A stretch of 29,723 bases of DNA from RGIG1918 sp045536045 (GTDB taxonomy: Bacteria; Cyanobacteriota; Vampirovibrionia; Gastranaerophilales; Gastranaerophilaceae), in assembly GCA_045536045.1 (NCBI GenBank), contig JAZSMU010000019.1, positions 1 to 29,723 of the forward strand. The letters are read 5' to 3'. Shown in pieces: positions 6,760 through 15,300 of this stretch. The position numbers and the translations under genes were made by a program. Under the pieces are notes generated by a model. That model ran no database searches and was not told where the DNA came from. It saw nothing but the letters and a program-made list of their open reading frames with translations. Numbering within the stretch: the stretch's first letter is position 1; each line of letters begins with the position of its first letter.

Positions 6760-8067
6760 ATGAATTCTAAAAAATGGACTATTGTCATAATAGTAGCATT
6801 TATAGCACTTGTTATATTGCGTTTTGCGTTTACTGCTTTATCTAGTAAATATAGAGGCATGATGATGGCTAAATCCATGATGCCAAAAGTTGTTGTTAGT
6901 GAAATTAAAGAAGCAGAAGTGCTACCAACAATTGAAGCACCTGGAAGAATTGTTGCAAAAGAAACTGTTGCGGTTATCCCTCGTCTTTCAACAACAATTG
7001 AAGCAAGACACTTTAAAGATGGGGATTTTGTTAAAAAAGGTCAAAAATTAATTACTCTTGATACAAAATCTAGAATTATCGCCCTAAATGCTGCAAAAGC
7101 AGACTTGCAATCAGCAATTGCAAAGGCTAAAAAAGCAGATTTAGATTATGAACGTGCTAAAGAACTTCTTGCAAGAGATTATATTGCTAAAGCAACTTAT
7201 GACGAAACAGAAGCAAATAAAGATATGGCACATGCTGCAGTTGATGCATGCAAGGCTGCACTTGCTGACGCCGAAAGACTTTATGGCTATACAAATATCA
7301 CAGCAAAAGTTTCTGGAAAAATTGGAATTTTGAGAAAACAAGTTGGCAACTATGTTACTCCAGAAGGTGGCTCTATTGTTGAAATTATGAGCACTGACCC
7401 AATTTATGTTTTATATTCTCTAGATTCAAAAAGATTTTATGAATTAAGAGATGACACCATTATGCCAACCGTTAAACAAAAGAAAAAAATCAAAATGGAG
7501 CTTACTCTGCCAAATGGTTCAGTTTATTCTCATGATGGCTCAGTTGATTTTTATGATAATAAAATTTCAGAAACAACAGGAACAATTGAGCTTCGTGCAA
7601 CAATTGAAAACCCAGATAATATCTTAATTCCTGGCGATTTTGTAAATGTTAAAATATTCTCAAACACACCAGTTAAAAGATTAGTTATCCCTCAAACTGC
7701 AGTTTTGCAAGACCAATCGGGTCAATATATTTATATTCTTGATGAAAAAGGAAAAGCAAAATTAACAAGAATTAAAACTCAAGGTCAATTTGAAAAGAAT
7801 TGGATTATTGAATCTGGTATTGGATTAGGCGATAAATTTGTTTCAGGTGGCGTTGTAGCTTTAAGGGACGGAGTTCAAACAAGAGTATTATCTGAAGAAG
7901 AAATTGCAGAATTTGAAAAAATGGGCAAAACAATTGATGATGTTAATACAAACCCTGAAATTCAAAAAGCAGTTAAACCTAAAAAACAAGAAAGCTTTTT
8001 TAAAAAAGCAAAAAGAAAAATTAAAAACATATTAAAAAAGATATACTATAAATTTTTTATAAGGTAG
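6760..8067 (+). CDS. RND efflux membrane fusion protein (AcrA/MdtA-like)
   Basis: Periplasmic adaptor linking an RND pump to its outer-membrane channel. A single N-terminal membrane segment (about 6-26) anchors it, with no lipobox Cys. A lipoyl half-motif is seen at F-K-D-G-D-F-V-K-K-G-Q-K-L (85-97), followed by an Ala/Lys-rich coiled-coil hairpin (about 105-175). The second lipoyl half is T-A-K-V-S-G-K-I-G (181-189), and beta-barrel and membrane-proximal domains follow, including I-P-G-D-F-V-N-V. The last 30 residues (406-435) are odd: 11 Lys and 2 Arg with one acidic residue, mixed with aromatics, forming a cationic amphipathic tail not usual in the family. It is the first gene of a three-gene operon, 6 bp before the pump. 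Confidence 0.92.
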   Translation: MNSKKWTIVIIVAFIALVILRFAFTALSSKYRGMMMAKSMMPKVVVSEIKEAEVLPTIEAPGRIVAKETVAVIPRLSTTIEARHFKDGDFVKKGQKLITLDTKSRIIALNAAKADLQSAIAKAKKADLDYERAKELLARDYIAKATYDETEANKDMAHAAVDACKAALADAERLYGYTNITAKVSGKIGILRKQVGNYVTPEGGSIVEIMSTDPIYVLYSLDSKRFYELRDDTIMPTVKQKKKIKMELTLPNGSVYSHDGSVDFYDNKISETTGTIELRATIENPDNILIPGDFVNVKIFSNTPVKRLVIPQTAVLQDQSGQYIYILDEKGKAKLTRIKTQGQFEKNWIIESGIGLGDKFVSGGVVALRDGVQTRVLSEEEIAEFEKMGKTIDDVNTNPEIQKAVKPKKQESFFKKAKRKIKNILKKIYYKFFIR

Positions 8068-8073
8068 AGGATA

Positions 8074-11000
8074 GTGAATTTTTCAAAAATATTTATTGAT
8101 AGACCACGTTTTGCGATAGTAATTTCGCTTGTCATTGTTTTGGCAGGCTTGATTTCAATGGCAGGAGTTCCACTAGAAAAATATCCAACAATTACTCCTC
8201 CTCAAGTTGTTCTATCAGCTTCATATCCTGGTGCTTCTGCAGATGTTGTTGAAAGCACAATTGCAGCACCTCTTGAGGCACAAATTAATGGTGTTGAAAA
8301 TATGATTTACATGACTTCAACATCCTCTAATGGTTCATATAAATTAAGTGTTTATTTTAAAGTTGGAACAGACCCAAATATGGCCGTTGTAAATGTTCAA
8401 AACAGAGCATCTTTAGCAACTCCAAGACTTCCAGAGTCTGTTCGTCAATATGGGCTTAGAATTAAACAATCAACATCTGGTTCAGGTATTGTAATTTATG
8501 GTATTCGTTCTCCAGATAATTCTGTTGACCTTGTTACCGTTTCAAACTATGCTGCAATATTCTTACAAGAAGAATTAGCCAGAGTTCCTGGTGTTGCAGA
8601 TGCTCAAGTTTTTGGCTCTAGAAACTATTCAATTAGAGTTTGGTTAAATTCTAGTAAAATGGCAGCTTTGGGCGTTTCTCCAAGTGATGTTCATAGTGCT
8701 ATTCAATATCAAAATGCTCAAATTCCAGCAGGGGAAGTTGGGCTTGAACCTATGACAGACAAACAAGATATTAAAATTACTTTAAGAACAAAAGGAAGAC
8801 TTCAATCTGCAGAAGAATTTCAAAATATAATTGTTAAATCTCTCCCAACAGGGGAAGCAATTAGGCTAAAAGATGTTGCAAGAGTTGAATTAGATTCTGA
8901 ATCATACACATTTAATAGTAGATTAAATATGAAGCCAATGGCAGCAATTCAAATTAACCAATTGGCAGAAGCGAATGCTGTTGAAGTTGCAAAATTGTGT
9001 AATGAAAAAATGGAGCAATTATCAAAAGATTTTCCACCAGGAATTGAATATGAAATCATTAGAGATGAGTCAGAATTTATTCAAGAAAGTTTGAACGAAG
9101 TTGTTCACGCAATTGTTCTTGCAATTATTTTGGTTGTTTTAACAGTTTATTTATTCTTAGGAGATTGGAGAGCTTCATTAGTTCCTTTTGCTGCAATTCC
9201 AGTTTCTTTAATTGGAACAATAACATTCTTTGCAATGTTTGGTTTTACGCTAAACACCTTAACTCTCTTTGGTTTTGTTCTTGCAGTTGGAACGGTTGTA
9301 GACGACGCTATTGTTGTTGTTGAAAATGTTCAAAGGCATATTGAAGCTGGCCTAAAACCTAGAGAGGCAACAATTATTACTATGGACGAAGTTTCAGGTG
9401 CTGTTGTTGCAACATCTTTAGTTCTTATGGCAGTATTTGTTCCTGTTGCTTTTATGACAGGTATTCAAGGAAAAATGTTCCAACAATTTGCAGTTACGAT
9501 TGCTGTATCAATTGGTTTTTCAGCGATTATGGCTCTAACTTTAGCACCTGCTTTGTGTGCAACTATTTTAAAATCTAAAGAAGAGCTTATTTCAAGAACT
9601 GTTTTTGATAGATATACCCAATTCCATAAAGATTATTGGGCAAATAATAAAGGCGAAACATTAAAAGAAAAAGCGTTGATTTTGGGAGAATACTTAGCTT
9701 GCATTTGGGATGTTACTATTAAAAAATTCAATATTAAATTTGATGAAATTAGAGATAAATATCTAAAATGGTCTGAATATTTTGTTTATAGTGCCAAAGC
9801 AACAGTTGTTGCGTTTTGCTTGCTTTTAGTTTCTTTATTCGGATTATTTGTAATTCTTCCAAGTGGATTTTTACCAGAAGAAGATTCAGGTGCTCTGTTT
9901 GTAACAATGCAACTTACAGATGGTTCAACATTAGCTAGAACAGATTCTTTTTCAACAAAAATTGAACAAGAAATTATGAATCTAAAAGGTGTTGAAAAAG
10001 TGTTGGGCTTAATTGGTATAAATGGCGAAAACTCTGCAATGCTTATTGTTGACCTTAAAGATTGGCATAGCAGATTAAAAGACCCATTTTACAAAAGCTT
10101 ATTCAAGTCAAAAGAACAAAAATTTAATGATGATTGCACTTTGCAAGGTATGAAAAACAAGGTTAACAAAATAACCTCAAAGGTTGCAGATGTTAAGGCT
10201 TTCGTGTCTACTCCTCCAGCAATTTCTGGTATGGGCATGTACAGTGGTTTTGAATATCAACTTTTAGATAAAGGCGACAGAAATCCTCAAGAATTAGGTA
10301 ATGAGGCATTAAATATTATTGGTCGTGCAAACCAAAACCCAGATTTGACTCAAATATTTACAACATATAACTTTAATAACCCACAAATGATTGTAGATAT
10401 TGATTATGCTAAAGCAATGGCACAGGGAATTAGCATCCAAGAAATATACACAGCTTTATCTTCTCAATTTGGGCAAACTTATGTAAACGACTTTAACAAA
10501 TATGGTCGTGTATTCAGAGTTATTGTTCAAGCTGAAGATAAATACAGAAGCAAGCCAGATGATTTGAAGAAAATTTATGTCAAATCTAAAACAGGAATGG
10601 CACCTCTAAGCTCTGTAATTAGCTTAAGAGAGGTAACAGGTCCTTATTCTATTTCAAGATTTAATTTATATAAATCTGTTCAAATTCAAGGTAGTCCAGC
10701 TGCTGGGAAAAGTACAGGGGACGCTATTAATGCTATGAAAGATGTTTCTGAAAAATATCTTCCATCAGATATGACATTTGCTTGGAGTGGAACAACCTTG
10801 CAAGAAATTGAAGCATCTGGGCAAATTGTTGCTATTATGCTTATTATTCTTGTCTTTGTATATTTATTCTTGGTTGCTCTCTACGAAAGTTGGATGCTTC
10901 CTGTGGGTGTTATGCTTATTGCACCAATCGCTGTTGTTGGAGCATTATTATTCCAATATATTGCAGGGCTTTCTCTAGACTTATATGCTCAAATTGGGCT

Positions 11001-11361
11001 TATTATGTTAATTGGTCTTGCTGCAAAACAAGCAATTCTTATTGTTGAATTTGCTAAAACTGCATATGAAAACGGTGCAACCATTAAAGAAGCAGCAATG
11101 GAAGCTGCAAAAATCAGATTTAGAGCAGTTATGATGACAGTTATTGCATTTATTTTAGGTATCTTGCCTCTTGTATTTGCTGCTGGTCCTGGTTCTGAAT
11201 CTAGACACTCATTGGGTGTAACCGTTTTTGGTGGAATGTTGGCAGCAGCAGTTGTTGGAACAATTATGGTTCCTGCTTTCTATGTTTTAGTTCAAGATTT
11301 AGTTGAAAAATATTATGCGAAAAAATCTAAAAGGGAAAATAATGACAAAAAAGCTGAATAA
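8074..11361 (+). CDS. RND multidrug efflux pump, inner-membrane subunit (AcrB/HAE1 type)
   Basis: Proton-driven trimeric transporter of the hydrophobe/amphiphile efflux family. The N-terminus has F-I-D-R-P-R-F-A and the first membrane helix. The TM4 proton-relay pair is Asp410-Asp411 in G-T-V-V-D-D-A-I-V-V-V-E-N. The TM10 lysine is Lys985 in G-L-A-A-K-Q-A-I-L-I-V-E-F. Both are essential in AcrB, so the pump should be active. Porter motifs such as S-Y-P-G-A-S-A and the L-P-x-G-F-L-P-E-E-D segment before the second porter half are present. The cytoplasmic loop between TM6 and TM7 (about 496-575) is roughly 30 residues longer than in AcrB. The start is GTG with TAGAGG upstream. Substrate range cannot be read from the sequence. 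Confidence 0.95.
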   Translation: MNFSKIFIDRPRFAIVISLVIVLAGLISMAGVPLEKYPTITPPQVVLSASYPGASADVVESTIAAPLEAQINGVENMIYMTSTSSNGSYKLSVYFKVGTDPNMAVVNVQNRASLATPRLPESVRQYGLRIKQSTSGSGIVIYGIRSPDNSVDLVTVSNYAAIFLQEELARVPGVADAQVFGSRNYSIRVWLNSSKMAALGVSPSDVHSAIQYQNAQIPAGEVGLEPMTDKQDIKITLRTKGRLQSAEEFQNIIVKSLPTGEAIRLKDVARVELDSESYTFNSRLNMKPMAAIQINQLAEANAVEVAKLCNEKMEQLSKDFPPGIEYEIIRDESEFIQESLNEVVHAIVLAIILVVLTVYLFLGDWRASLVPFAAIPVSLIGTITFFAMFGFTLNTLTLFGFVLAVGTVVDDAIVVVENVQRHIEAGLKPREATIITMDEVSGAVVATSLVLMAVFVPVAFMTGIQGKMFQQFAVTIAVSIGFSAIMALTLAPALCATILKSKEELISRTVFDRYTQFHKDYWANNKGETLKEKALILGEYLACIWDVTIKKFNIKFDEIRDKYLKWSEYFVYSAKATVVAFCLLLVSLFGLFVILPSGFLPEEDSGALFVTMQLTDGSTLARTDSFSTKIEQEIMNLKGVEKVLGLIGINGENSAMLIVDLKDWHSRLKDPFYKSLFKSKEQKFNDDCTLQGMKNKVNKITSKVADVKAFVSTPPAISGMGMYSGFEYQLLDKGDRNPQELGNEALNIIGRANQNPDLTQIFTTYNFNNPQMIVDIDYAKAMAQGISIQEIYTALSSQFGQTYVNDFNKYGRVFRVIVQAEDKYRSKPDDLKKIYVKSKTGMAPLSSVISLREVTGPYSISRFNLYKSVQIQGSPAAGKSTGDAINAMKDVSEKYLPSDMTFAWSGTTLQEIEASGQIVAIMLIILVFVYLFLVALYESWMLPVGVMLIAPIAVVGALLFQYIAGLSLDLYAQIGLIMLIGLAAKQAILIVEFAKTAYENGATIKEAAMEAAKIRFRAVMMTVIAFILGILPLVFAAGPGSESRHSLGVTVFGGMLAAAVVGTIMVPAFYVLVQDLVEKYYAKKSKRENNDKKAE

Positions 11362-12946
11362 AATATTTTCTTTAATATTGGTTTTTGCCCTAGCACCTTT
11401 TGCTTGTGCTCAGGAAGAATATGTTTTGCCAAAAGATGAAACAAAGCTTCCAATTAGACTTATGGGCACTTATGACAAAGAAAATAAAGAACAACAAAAA
11501 CAAGATGATGTAAAATTATTTGGAAAGAAAAAAATAGACTATACCCAATATTTAATTCCAACAGAAGGTTATATGCCAGTTGGTGGAGCCAAAAGAGATA
11601 ATAAAATTGAGGGTAGTGTTTCAAAAAGCCCTGAATACGATTTGGCAGATTGCTTAGAGCTTGCACTTGTAAATAATCCGAAAATTAAGGCTGCGTATGC
11701 AAATGCCGCTTCATATAAATCAAGACGTGGACAAGTTATATCAGGCTACACCCCAAATATAGATTTAGGAGCTGGAATTTCAAGAATGAAGCCAGATGTT
11801 ACTTCAGGCTCAAAAACAGACCCATATACAAGATATTTATATGGCTCAATTGGGGTAACGCAACTCGTTTATGATTTTGGTGTTATTCAAAATCAATGGA
11901 CAATAAGTAAATTAGACCACAGAGCAAGCATTGACGCTATTGATGTAACAGTTAATGATGTTATTTTCCAAGTTAAAGATGCTTACTACTACCTAATTTT
12001 GGCACTTCAAAACGAAATTGTTATGAAAGAAACAGTTGAACAATTTGAAAGATGTCATAGGCAAGCAGTTGGTTTTTATGAAGTTGGGCTAAAGCCAAAA
12101 ATCAATGTTACGATTTCAGAAGTTAATTTATCTGACGCAAGAGCAAAATTAATTGAAGCTCAATATGAAGTTGATAAAGCAGTTAGCAGATTAAATAATA
12201 TTATGGGTTTGCCTTTCATTTCGCCATATACAATTGATGCTGAACTTCCAAATGAAGATATTGAAATTGGGATTAAAGATGTTATTGATATTGCAAATAA
12301 AGAAAGACCAGAATTAAAAATTGCTCTAACTCAAGTTGAACTTGCAGACCAATATGTTAAATTAGCCAAAAAATCATTCTTCCCACAACTAGCTTTTGAC
12401 GGCTCATACTCAGCCGGAAAAGGAAGAGAGGGTTCTAATGGTTCTTGGTATAGCATAGGTGGATTTCTTCAATTCCCAGTAATTAATCCTGTTTTAATTA
12501 AAAATCAAATTGATGAAGCGAAACACTTATATACTCAACAACAATATTCTACAAAATCTTCTGTAAATGATATTTATCTTGAAATTCAAGAAACATATGC
12601 AACTTTATTAGAAAAAAGAGATAGAATACCTGTTGCCGAAATGGGTGTTAAACAAGCATTTGAAAACTATGAAATTGCAGAAGGCAGATATAATGTTGGC
12701 TTGTCTGACCCAATTGAGTTTAAAGATGCCCAAATTGCTTTAATGGACGCTAGAATTTCATATTTAAGAACTTTGTATGACTTCAATAGCTCAAAAGCTA
12801 GGCTAGAACGTGCTGTTGGCCAAACTTTGAAAGGAACTGGAAAGCCTGTTAAATCTCTAATAACAACGCCTCCTGAAGATAGAGTCCAAGAGCCTATCCA
12901 TGAGGTTGAAAAGCTTCAAGCGCCAATAGATATGGATAATATGTAG
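11342..12946 (+). CDS. TolC-family outer-membrane efflux protein
   Basis: Outer-membrane channel of the tripartite pump. I start it at the ATG at 11342, because AAGGGA (11331-11336) lies 5 nt upstream and a clean signal peptide follows (M-T-K-K-L-N-K, hydrophobic core, A-F-A-C-A/Q around residue 23). An earlier in-frame ATG at 11303 would add a poorly fitting 13-residue leader inside the pump gene. The mature protein has a charged linker of about 80 residues, then the duplicated OEP pattern. The first half begins D-L-A-D-C-L-E-L-A-L-V-N-N-P and contains T-Q-L-V-Y-D-F-G. The second half has A-x-K-S-F-F-P-Q-L (OEP repeat) and ends with F-N-S-S-K-A-R-L-E-R-A-V-G. It overlaps the pump gene by 20 nt, so translation is probably coupled. 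Confidence 0.9.
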   Translation: MTKKLNKIFSLILVFALAPFACAQEEYVLPKDETKLPIRLMGTYDKENKEQQKQDDVKLFGKKKIDYTQYLIPTEGYMPVGGAKRDNKIEGSVSKSPEYDLADCLELALVNNPKIKAAYANAASYKSRRGQVISGYTPNIDLGAGISRMKPDVTSGSKTDPYTRYLYGSIGVTQLVYDFGVIQNQWTISKLDHRASIDAIDVTVNDVIFQVKDAYYYLILALQNEIVMKETVEQFERCHRQAVGFYEVGLKPKINVTISEVNLSDARAKLIEAQYEVDKAVSRLNNIMGLPFISPYTIDAELPNEDIEIGIKDVIDIANKERPELKIALTQVELADQYVKLAKKSFFPQLAFDGSYSAGKGREGSNGSWYSIGGFLQFPVINPVLIKNQIDEAKHLYTQQQYSTKSSVNDIYLEIQETYATLLEKRDRIPVAEMGVKQAFENYEIAEGRYNVGLSDPIEFKDAQIALMDARISYLRTLYDFNSSKARLERAVGQTLKGTGKPVKSLITTPPEDRVQEPIHEVEKLQAPIDMDNM

Positions 12947-13006
12947 CTTTAGGGTTTGAGCTACCATAAAAATATTTTTTAAATTCCTCTTTGGTTAAAC
13001 TAAATC

Positions 13007-13013
13007 AAGGAGG
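13007..13013 (+). promoter_or_regulatory. Ribosome binding site that fixes the DUF1353 start
   Basis: AAGGAGG, a full match to the anti-Shine-Dalgarno, lies 7 nt before the ATG at 13021. It decides against the in-frame TTG at 12991, which would place this site inside the coding region. Confidence 0.85.
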
Positions 13014-13020
13014 AATTTTT

Positions 13021-13479
13021 ATGATTGATTTTTACGAAGATGATGAATTAAGGATATGTTCTGACTTAATGCCAGCAATTGCTGTGCGTGCGTTTTTACC
13101 AAATGATACAAAGGGGGCGAGGCAAGAAAAAAGAAGAAAACCATACACATTGAGGAATAGTGTAAATTTTCAAATTAAACATAAGAAAAATTTTTATATT
13201 ATTCCTTTTAAAGAAGATTACATTTGGGACGGGGCTTCAATACCTTTTATGTTTCGTCCATTAATTGGGAAAAAGGGTAGTTTAGAGTTTCTTTTGCCGT
13301 CTATGGTGCATGATAGAATGTGTGAAGAGCCAAAATATATAAAACATAACAGAAATTTATCTAGCAAAATTTTTAGAGCACTTTTAATATCAACAGGAGT
13401 TGGGAAGTTTAGGGCAAATATTATGTATCATGCAGTTGATAACTACCAAAAATTAAAATCTTGGGATGAGGGCTGTTAA
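13021..13479 (+). CDS. DUF1353 family protein
   Basis: A 152-residue protein matching my memory of DUF1353 (PF07087), small proteins common in phages and in bacterial genomes, of unknown activity. The signature is W-D-G-A-S-I-P (69-75), followed by R-P-L-I-G (79-83), then M-V-H-D-R-M (95-100). A C-terminal helix, F-R-A-L-L-I-S-T-G-V...A-N-I-M-Y-H-A-V-D (118-140), follows. The D-G-A-S-I-P and H-D pairs could form a small active site, but this is inference. No signal peptide is visible. An N-terminal Arg/Lys-rich loop (31-41) stands out. It lies 74 bp after the TolC gene and 30 bp before uvrC, with no other phage gene near, so it looks like a resident gene rather than prophage remnant. Confidence 0.75.
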   Translation: MIDFYEDDELRICSDLMPAIAVRAFLPNDTKGARQEKRRKPYTLRNSVNFQIKHKKNFYIIPFKEDYIWDGASIPFMFRPLIGKKGSLEFLLPSMVHDRMCEEPKYIKHNRNLSSKIFRALLISTGVGKFRANIMYHAVDNYQKLKSWDEGC

Positions 13480-13497
13480 TTTTCTTTGGTTTAATGT

Positions 13498-13503
13498 TAA
13501 AAT
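13498..13503 (+). promoter_or_regulatory. Possible -10 element of uvrC (leaderless layout)
   Basis: TAAAAT ends 6 nt before the uvrC ATG, and no Shine-Dalgarno is present in the 25 nt upstream. If real, transcription would begin at or next to the start codon. No convincing -35 is seen (TGTTAA at 13474-13479 is the nearest), so uvrC could instead be read from the DUF1353 message. Confidence 0.3.
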
Positions 13504-13509
13504 TTTAAT

Positions 13510-15168
13510 ATGAAAGATAGTATTAAAGAACAAGTTAAATTAATGCCAAACCTTCCTGGTTGTTATCAATATTTTGATGATAAGGGCGAAGTTATTTATG
13601 TTGGCAAAGCTAAAAATCTTTCAAAAAGGGTAAGAAGTTATTTTGTTAAACACAAAAATCCGTCCCCAAAACTTGAACATTTAGTTCCAAAAATTGCAAA
13701 AATTGAATGTATTGTTGTTGATTCTGAAATTGAAGCGTTGATTTTAGAAAATGAATTAATAAAAAAATATAAGCCACGATACAATGTTTTGTTAAAAGAT
13801 GACAAAAAATTTCCTTATTTTGTTATTACAAAAGAGGAATATCCAAGAATTATAATTGCAAGAAAATCAAACATGAATGCCCTAAAGGGTCGTTATTATG
13901 GTCCATATACAGATTCTCGTGCAATGCATGTAACGTTGGATATTTTAGAGAAGATTTTTCCACTTAAAAAGTGCAAAACTCCAAAATTTAATTCTCGTCC
14001 TTGCCTTTATTATGACATAGGAAAATGCACAGCTCCTTGCCAAAGGTTAATAAGCCCAGAAGATTATCAAAATATATTAAAAAAATGCGAAATGTTTTTA
14101 TCTGGTAAAAGAATGGAGCTAATTAAAATTTTAAAGCATGAAATGGAATTGGCTTCATCTAAGCTTGAATTTGAACGTGCAATGCATATTAGAAATAGTA
14201 TTGAAGATATTTTAAAAACAATTGAAAAGCAAAAAGTTGTTTCTGAAAACACAAAATTAAATTGCGATTATATTGCTTCAGCTTTTGATGGTGGCACATA
14301 CACGGCTTCAATTTTGCAAATTCGTGAGGGAAGGTTAATAAACAAAAAAGATTTTTCTTTTACTCAATTGGATGAAAGCTTGAAAGAAGATGTTTTAGAA
14401 ACAGTTGTTCGTGAATATTATTTTGCACTTAGTGCAGACAACATTCCTCAAAAAATTATTACAGAAATTAAGCTCAATGAGGCAGAAATTTTAAGCTCTT
14501 GGCTTGAAACAAGGGCTAACTTCAAGGTTTCTATTGCTATTCCAAAGAAGAAAAATGAATTTGAAATTTTAGCTATGGCAAAAAAGAATGCCGAATTGTA
14601 TTTAGAGCAAATTAAACTTAAAGAACTTGCGCAAATTCAAAATGATTATAATGAGGTTGGTTCTTGGATTCAAGACAAGCTTAATTTGCCAACTTTCCCT
14701 AATGTTATTGAATGTTATGATATTTCGCACACGCAAGGAACAAACACTGTTGCAAGTAGAGTTGTTTTTCAAGATGGTCAGCCTAAAAAATCTAAATATA
14801 GAAAATATAAAATTAAAACTCTTCAAAGAGGCGAAGTTGATGACTTTAAGTCTATGAAAGAGGTTTTAACAAGGCGTTTGAAGCGAATTGCACAAGGACA
14901 AGATAAAGCTCCAGATTTATTTATTATTGATGGTGGTAAGGGGCAATTGTCTAGTGTTATGGAAATTGTTGAAGAATTTGGCTTAAAATTGAATGTTGTT
15001 TCTTTGGCAAAAAGAGAAGAAGAAGTGTTTTTGCCAAATCAATCTGAACCTGTTATTTTCCCAAGAACTTCCCCTGCCCTATATTTATTTCAAAGAATTA
15101 GAGATGAGGCACATAGGTTTGCAATTACATTCCATAAATCTTTAAGGGCAAAAGAGTTTAAAAAGTAG
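13510..15168 (+). CDS. uvrC: Excinuclease ABC subunit C, lacking the C-terminal (HhH)2 domain
   Basis: Dual-incision nuclease of nucleotide excision repair. The N-terminal GIY-YIG domain is visible (P-G-C-Y-Q-Y-F at 16-22, V-I-Y-V-G-K-A-K-N-L at 28-37). A cysteine cluster (155, 165, 173, 177) matches the family's Fe-S ligands. The UVR motif that contacts UvrB lies at about 210-235. The RNase-H-like 5'-incision domain has Asp404 in E-C-Y-D-I-S-H, Asp474 in F-I-I-D-G-G-K-G-Q-L and His535 in R-D-E-A-H-R-F. The protein stops at 552 with F-H-K-S-L-R-A-K-E-F-K-K, exactly where other UvrC proteins continue into the I-P-G-I-G helix-hairpin-helix pair. About 50-60 residues are therefore missing. Confidence 0.93.
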   Translation: MKDSIKEQVKLMPNLPGCYQYFDDKGEVIYVGKAKNLSKRVRSYFVKHKNPSPKLEHLVPKIAKIECIVVDSEIEALILENELIKKYKPRYNVLLKDDKKFPYFVITKEEYPRIIIARKSNMNALKGRYYGPYTDSRAMHVTLDILEKIFPLKKCKTPKFNSRPCLYYDIGKCTAPCQRLISPEDYQNILKKCEMFLSGKRMELIKILKHEMELASSKLEFERAMHIRNSIEDILKTIEKQKVVSENTKLNCDYIASAFDGGTYTASILQIREGRLINKKDFSFTQLDESLKEDVLETVVREYYFALSADNIPQKIITEIKLNEAEILSSWLETRANFKVSIAIPKKKNEFEILAMAKKNAELYLEQIKLKELAQIQNDYNEVGSWIQDKLNLPTFPNVIECYDISHTQGTNTVASRVVFQDGQPKKSKYRKYKIKTLQRGEVDDFKSMKEVLTRRLKRIAQGQDKAPDLFIIDGGKGQLSSVMEIVEEFGLKLNVVSLAKREEEVFLPNQSEPVIFPRTSPALYLFQRIRDEAHRFAITFHKSLRAKEFKK

Positions 15169-15274
15169 TGGTAATAGCCTTTTTGAGTTTTGTTGTTTTG
15201 GAATATTAAGAAATGTTAACAAAATATTAACCAAAAGACAATTTTTTTAAACAAAATCACTTTATATAAGTAAG

Positions 15275-15296
15275 GAAGTTAGAAGTTAGGAAGTTT
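15275..15296 (+). repeat. Short tandem heptamer repeat in a gene leader
   Basis: GAAGTTA occurs at 15275-15281 and 15282-15288, then GAAGTTT at 15290-15296 after a single G. The third copy with its preceding G supplies the GGAAG ribosome site 7 nt before the ATG at 15301. The repeats give several alternative purine-rich ribosome contacts in series. Confidence 0.6.
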
Positions 15297-15300
15297 ACTG

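Noticed and set aside
11303..11341. Earlier in-frame ATG for the TolC-family gene
   Set aside because: It would add 13 residues ahead of a clear signal peptide; the ATG at 11342 has AAGGGA at the right distance.
12944..12963. Possible terminator after the TolC gene (TAGCTT/GAGCTA)
   Set aside because: The stem has only six weak pairs and is followed by CCATAAAAA rather than a T-run.
12991..13020. TTG start for the DUF1353 gene
   Set aside because: The AAGGAGG site at 13007-13013 lies inside this extension and serves the ATG at 13021.
15158..15252. +1 frame after uvrC as a frameshifted C-terminal domain
   Set aside because: The frame reads about 28 codons with no I-P-G-I-G or second hairpin; similarity to HhH is not convincing.
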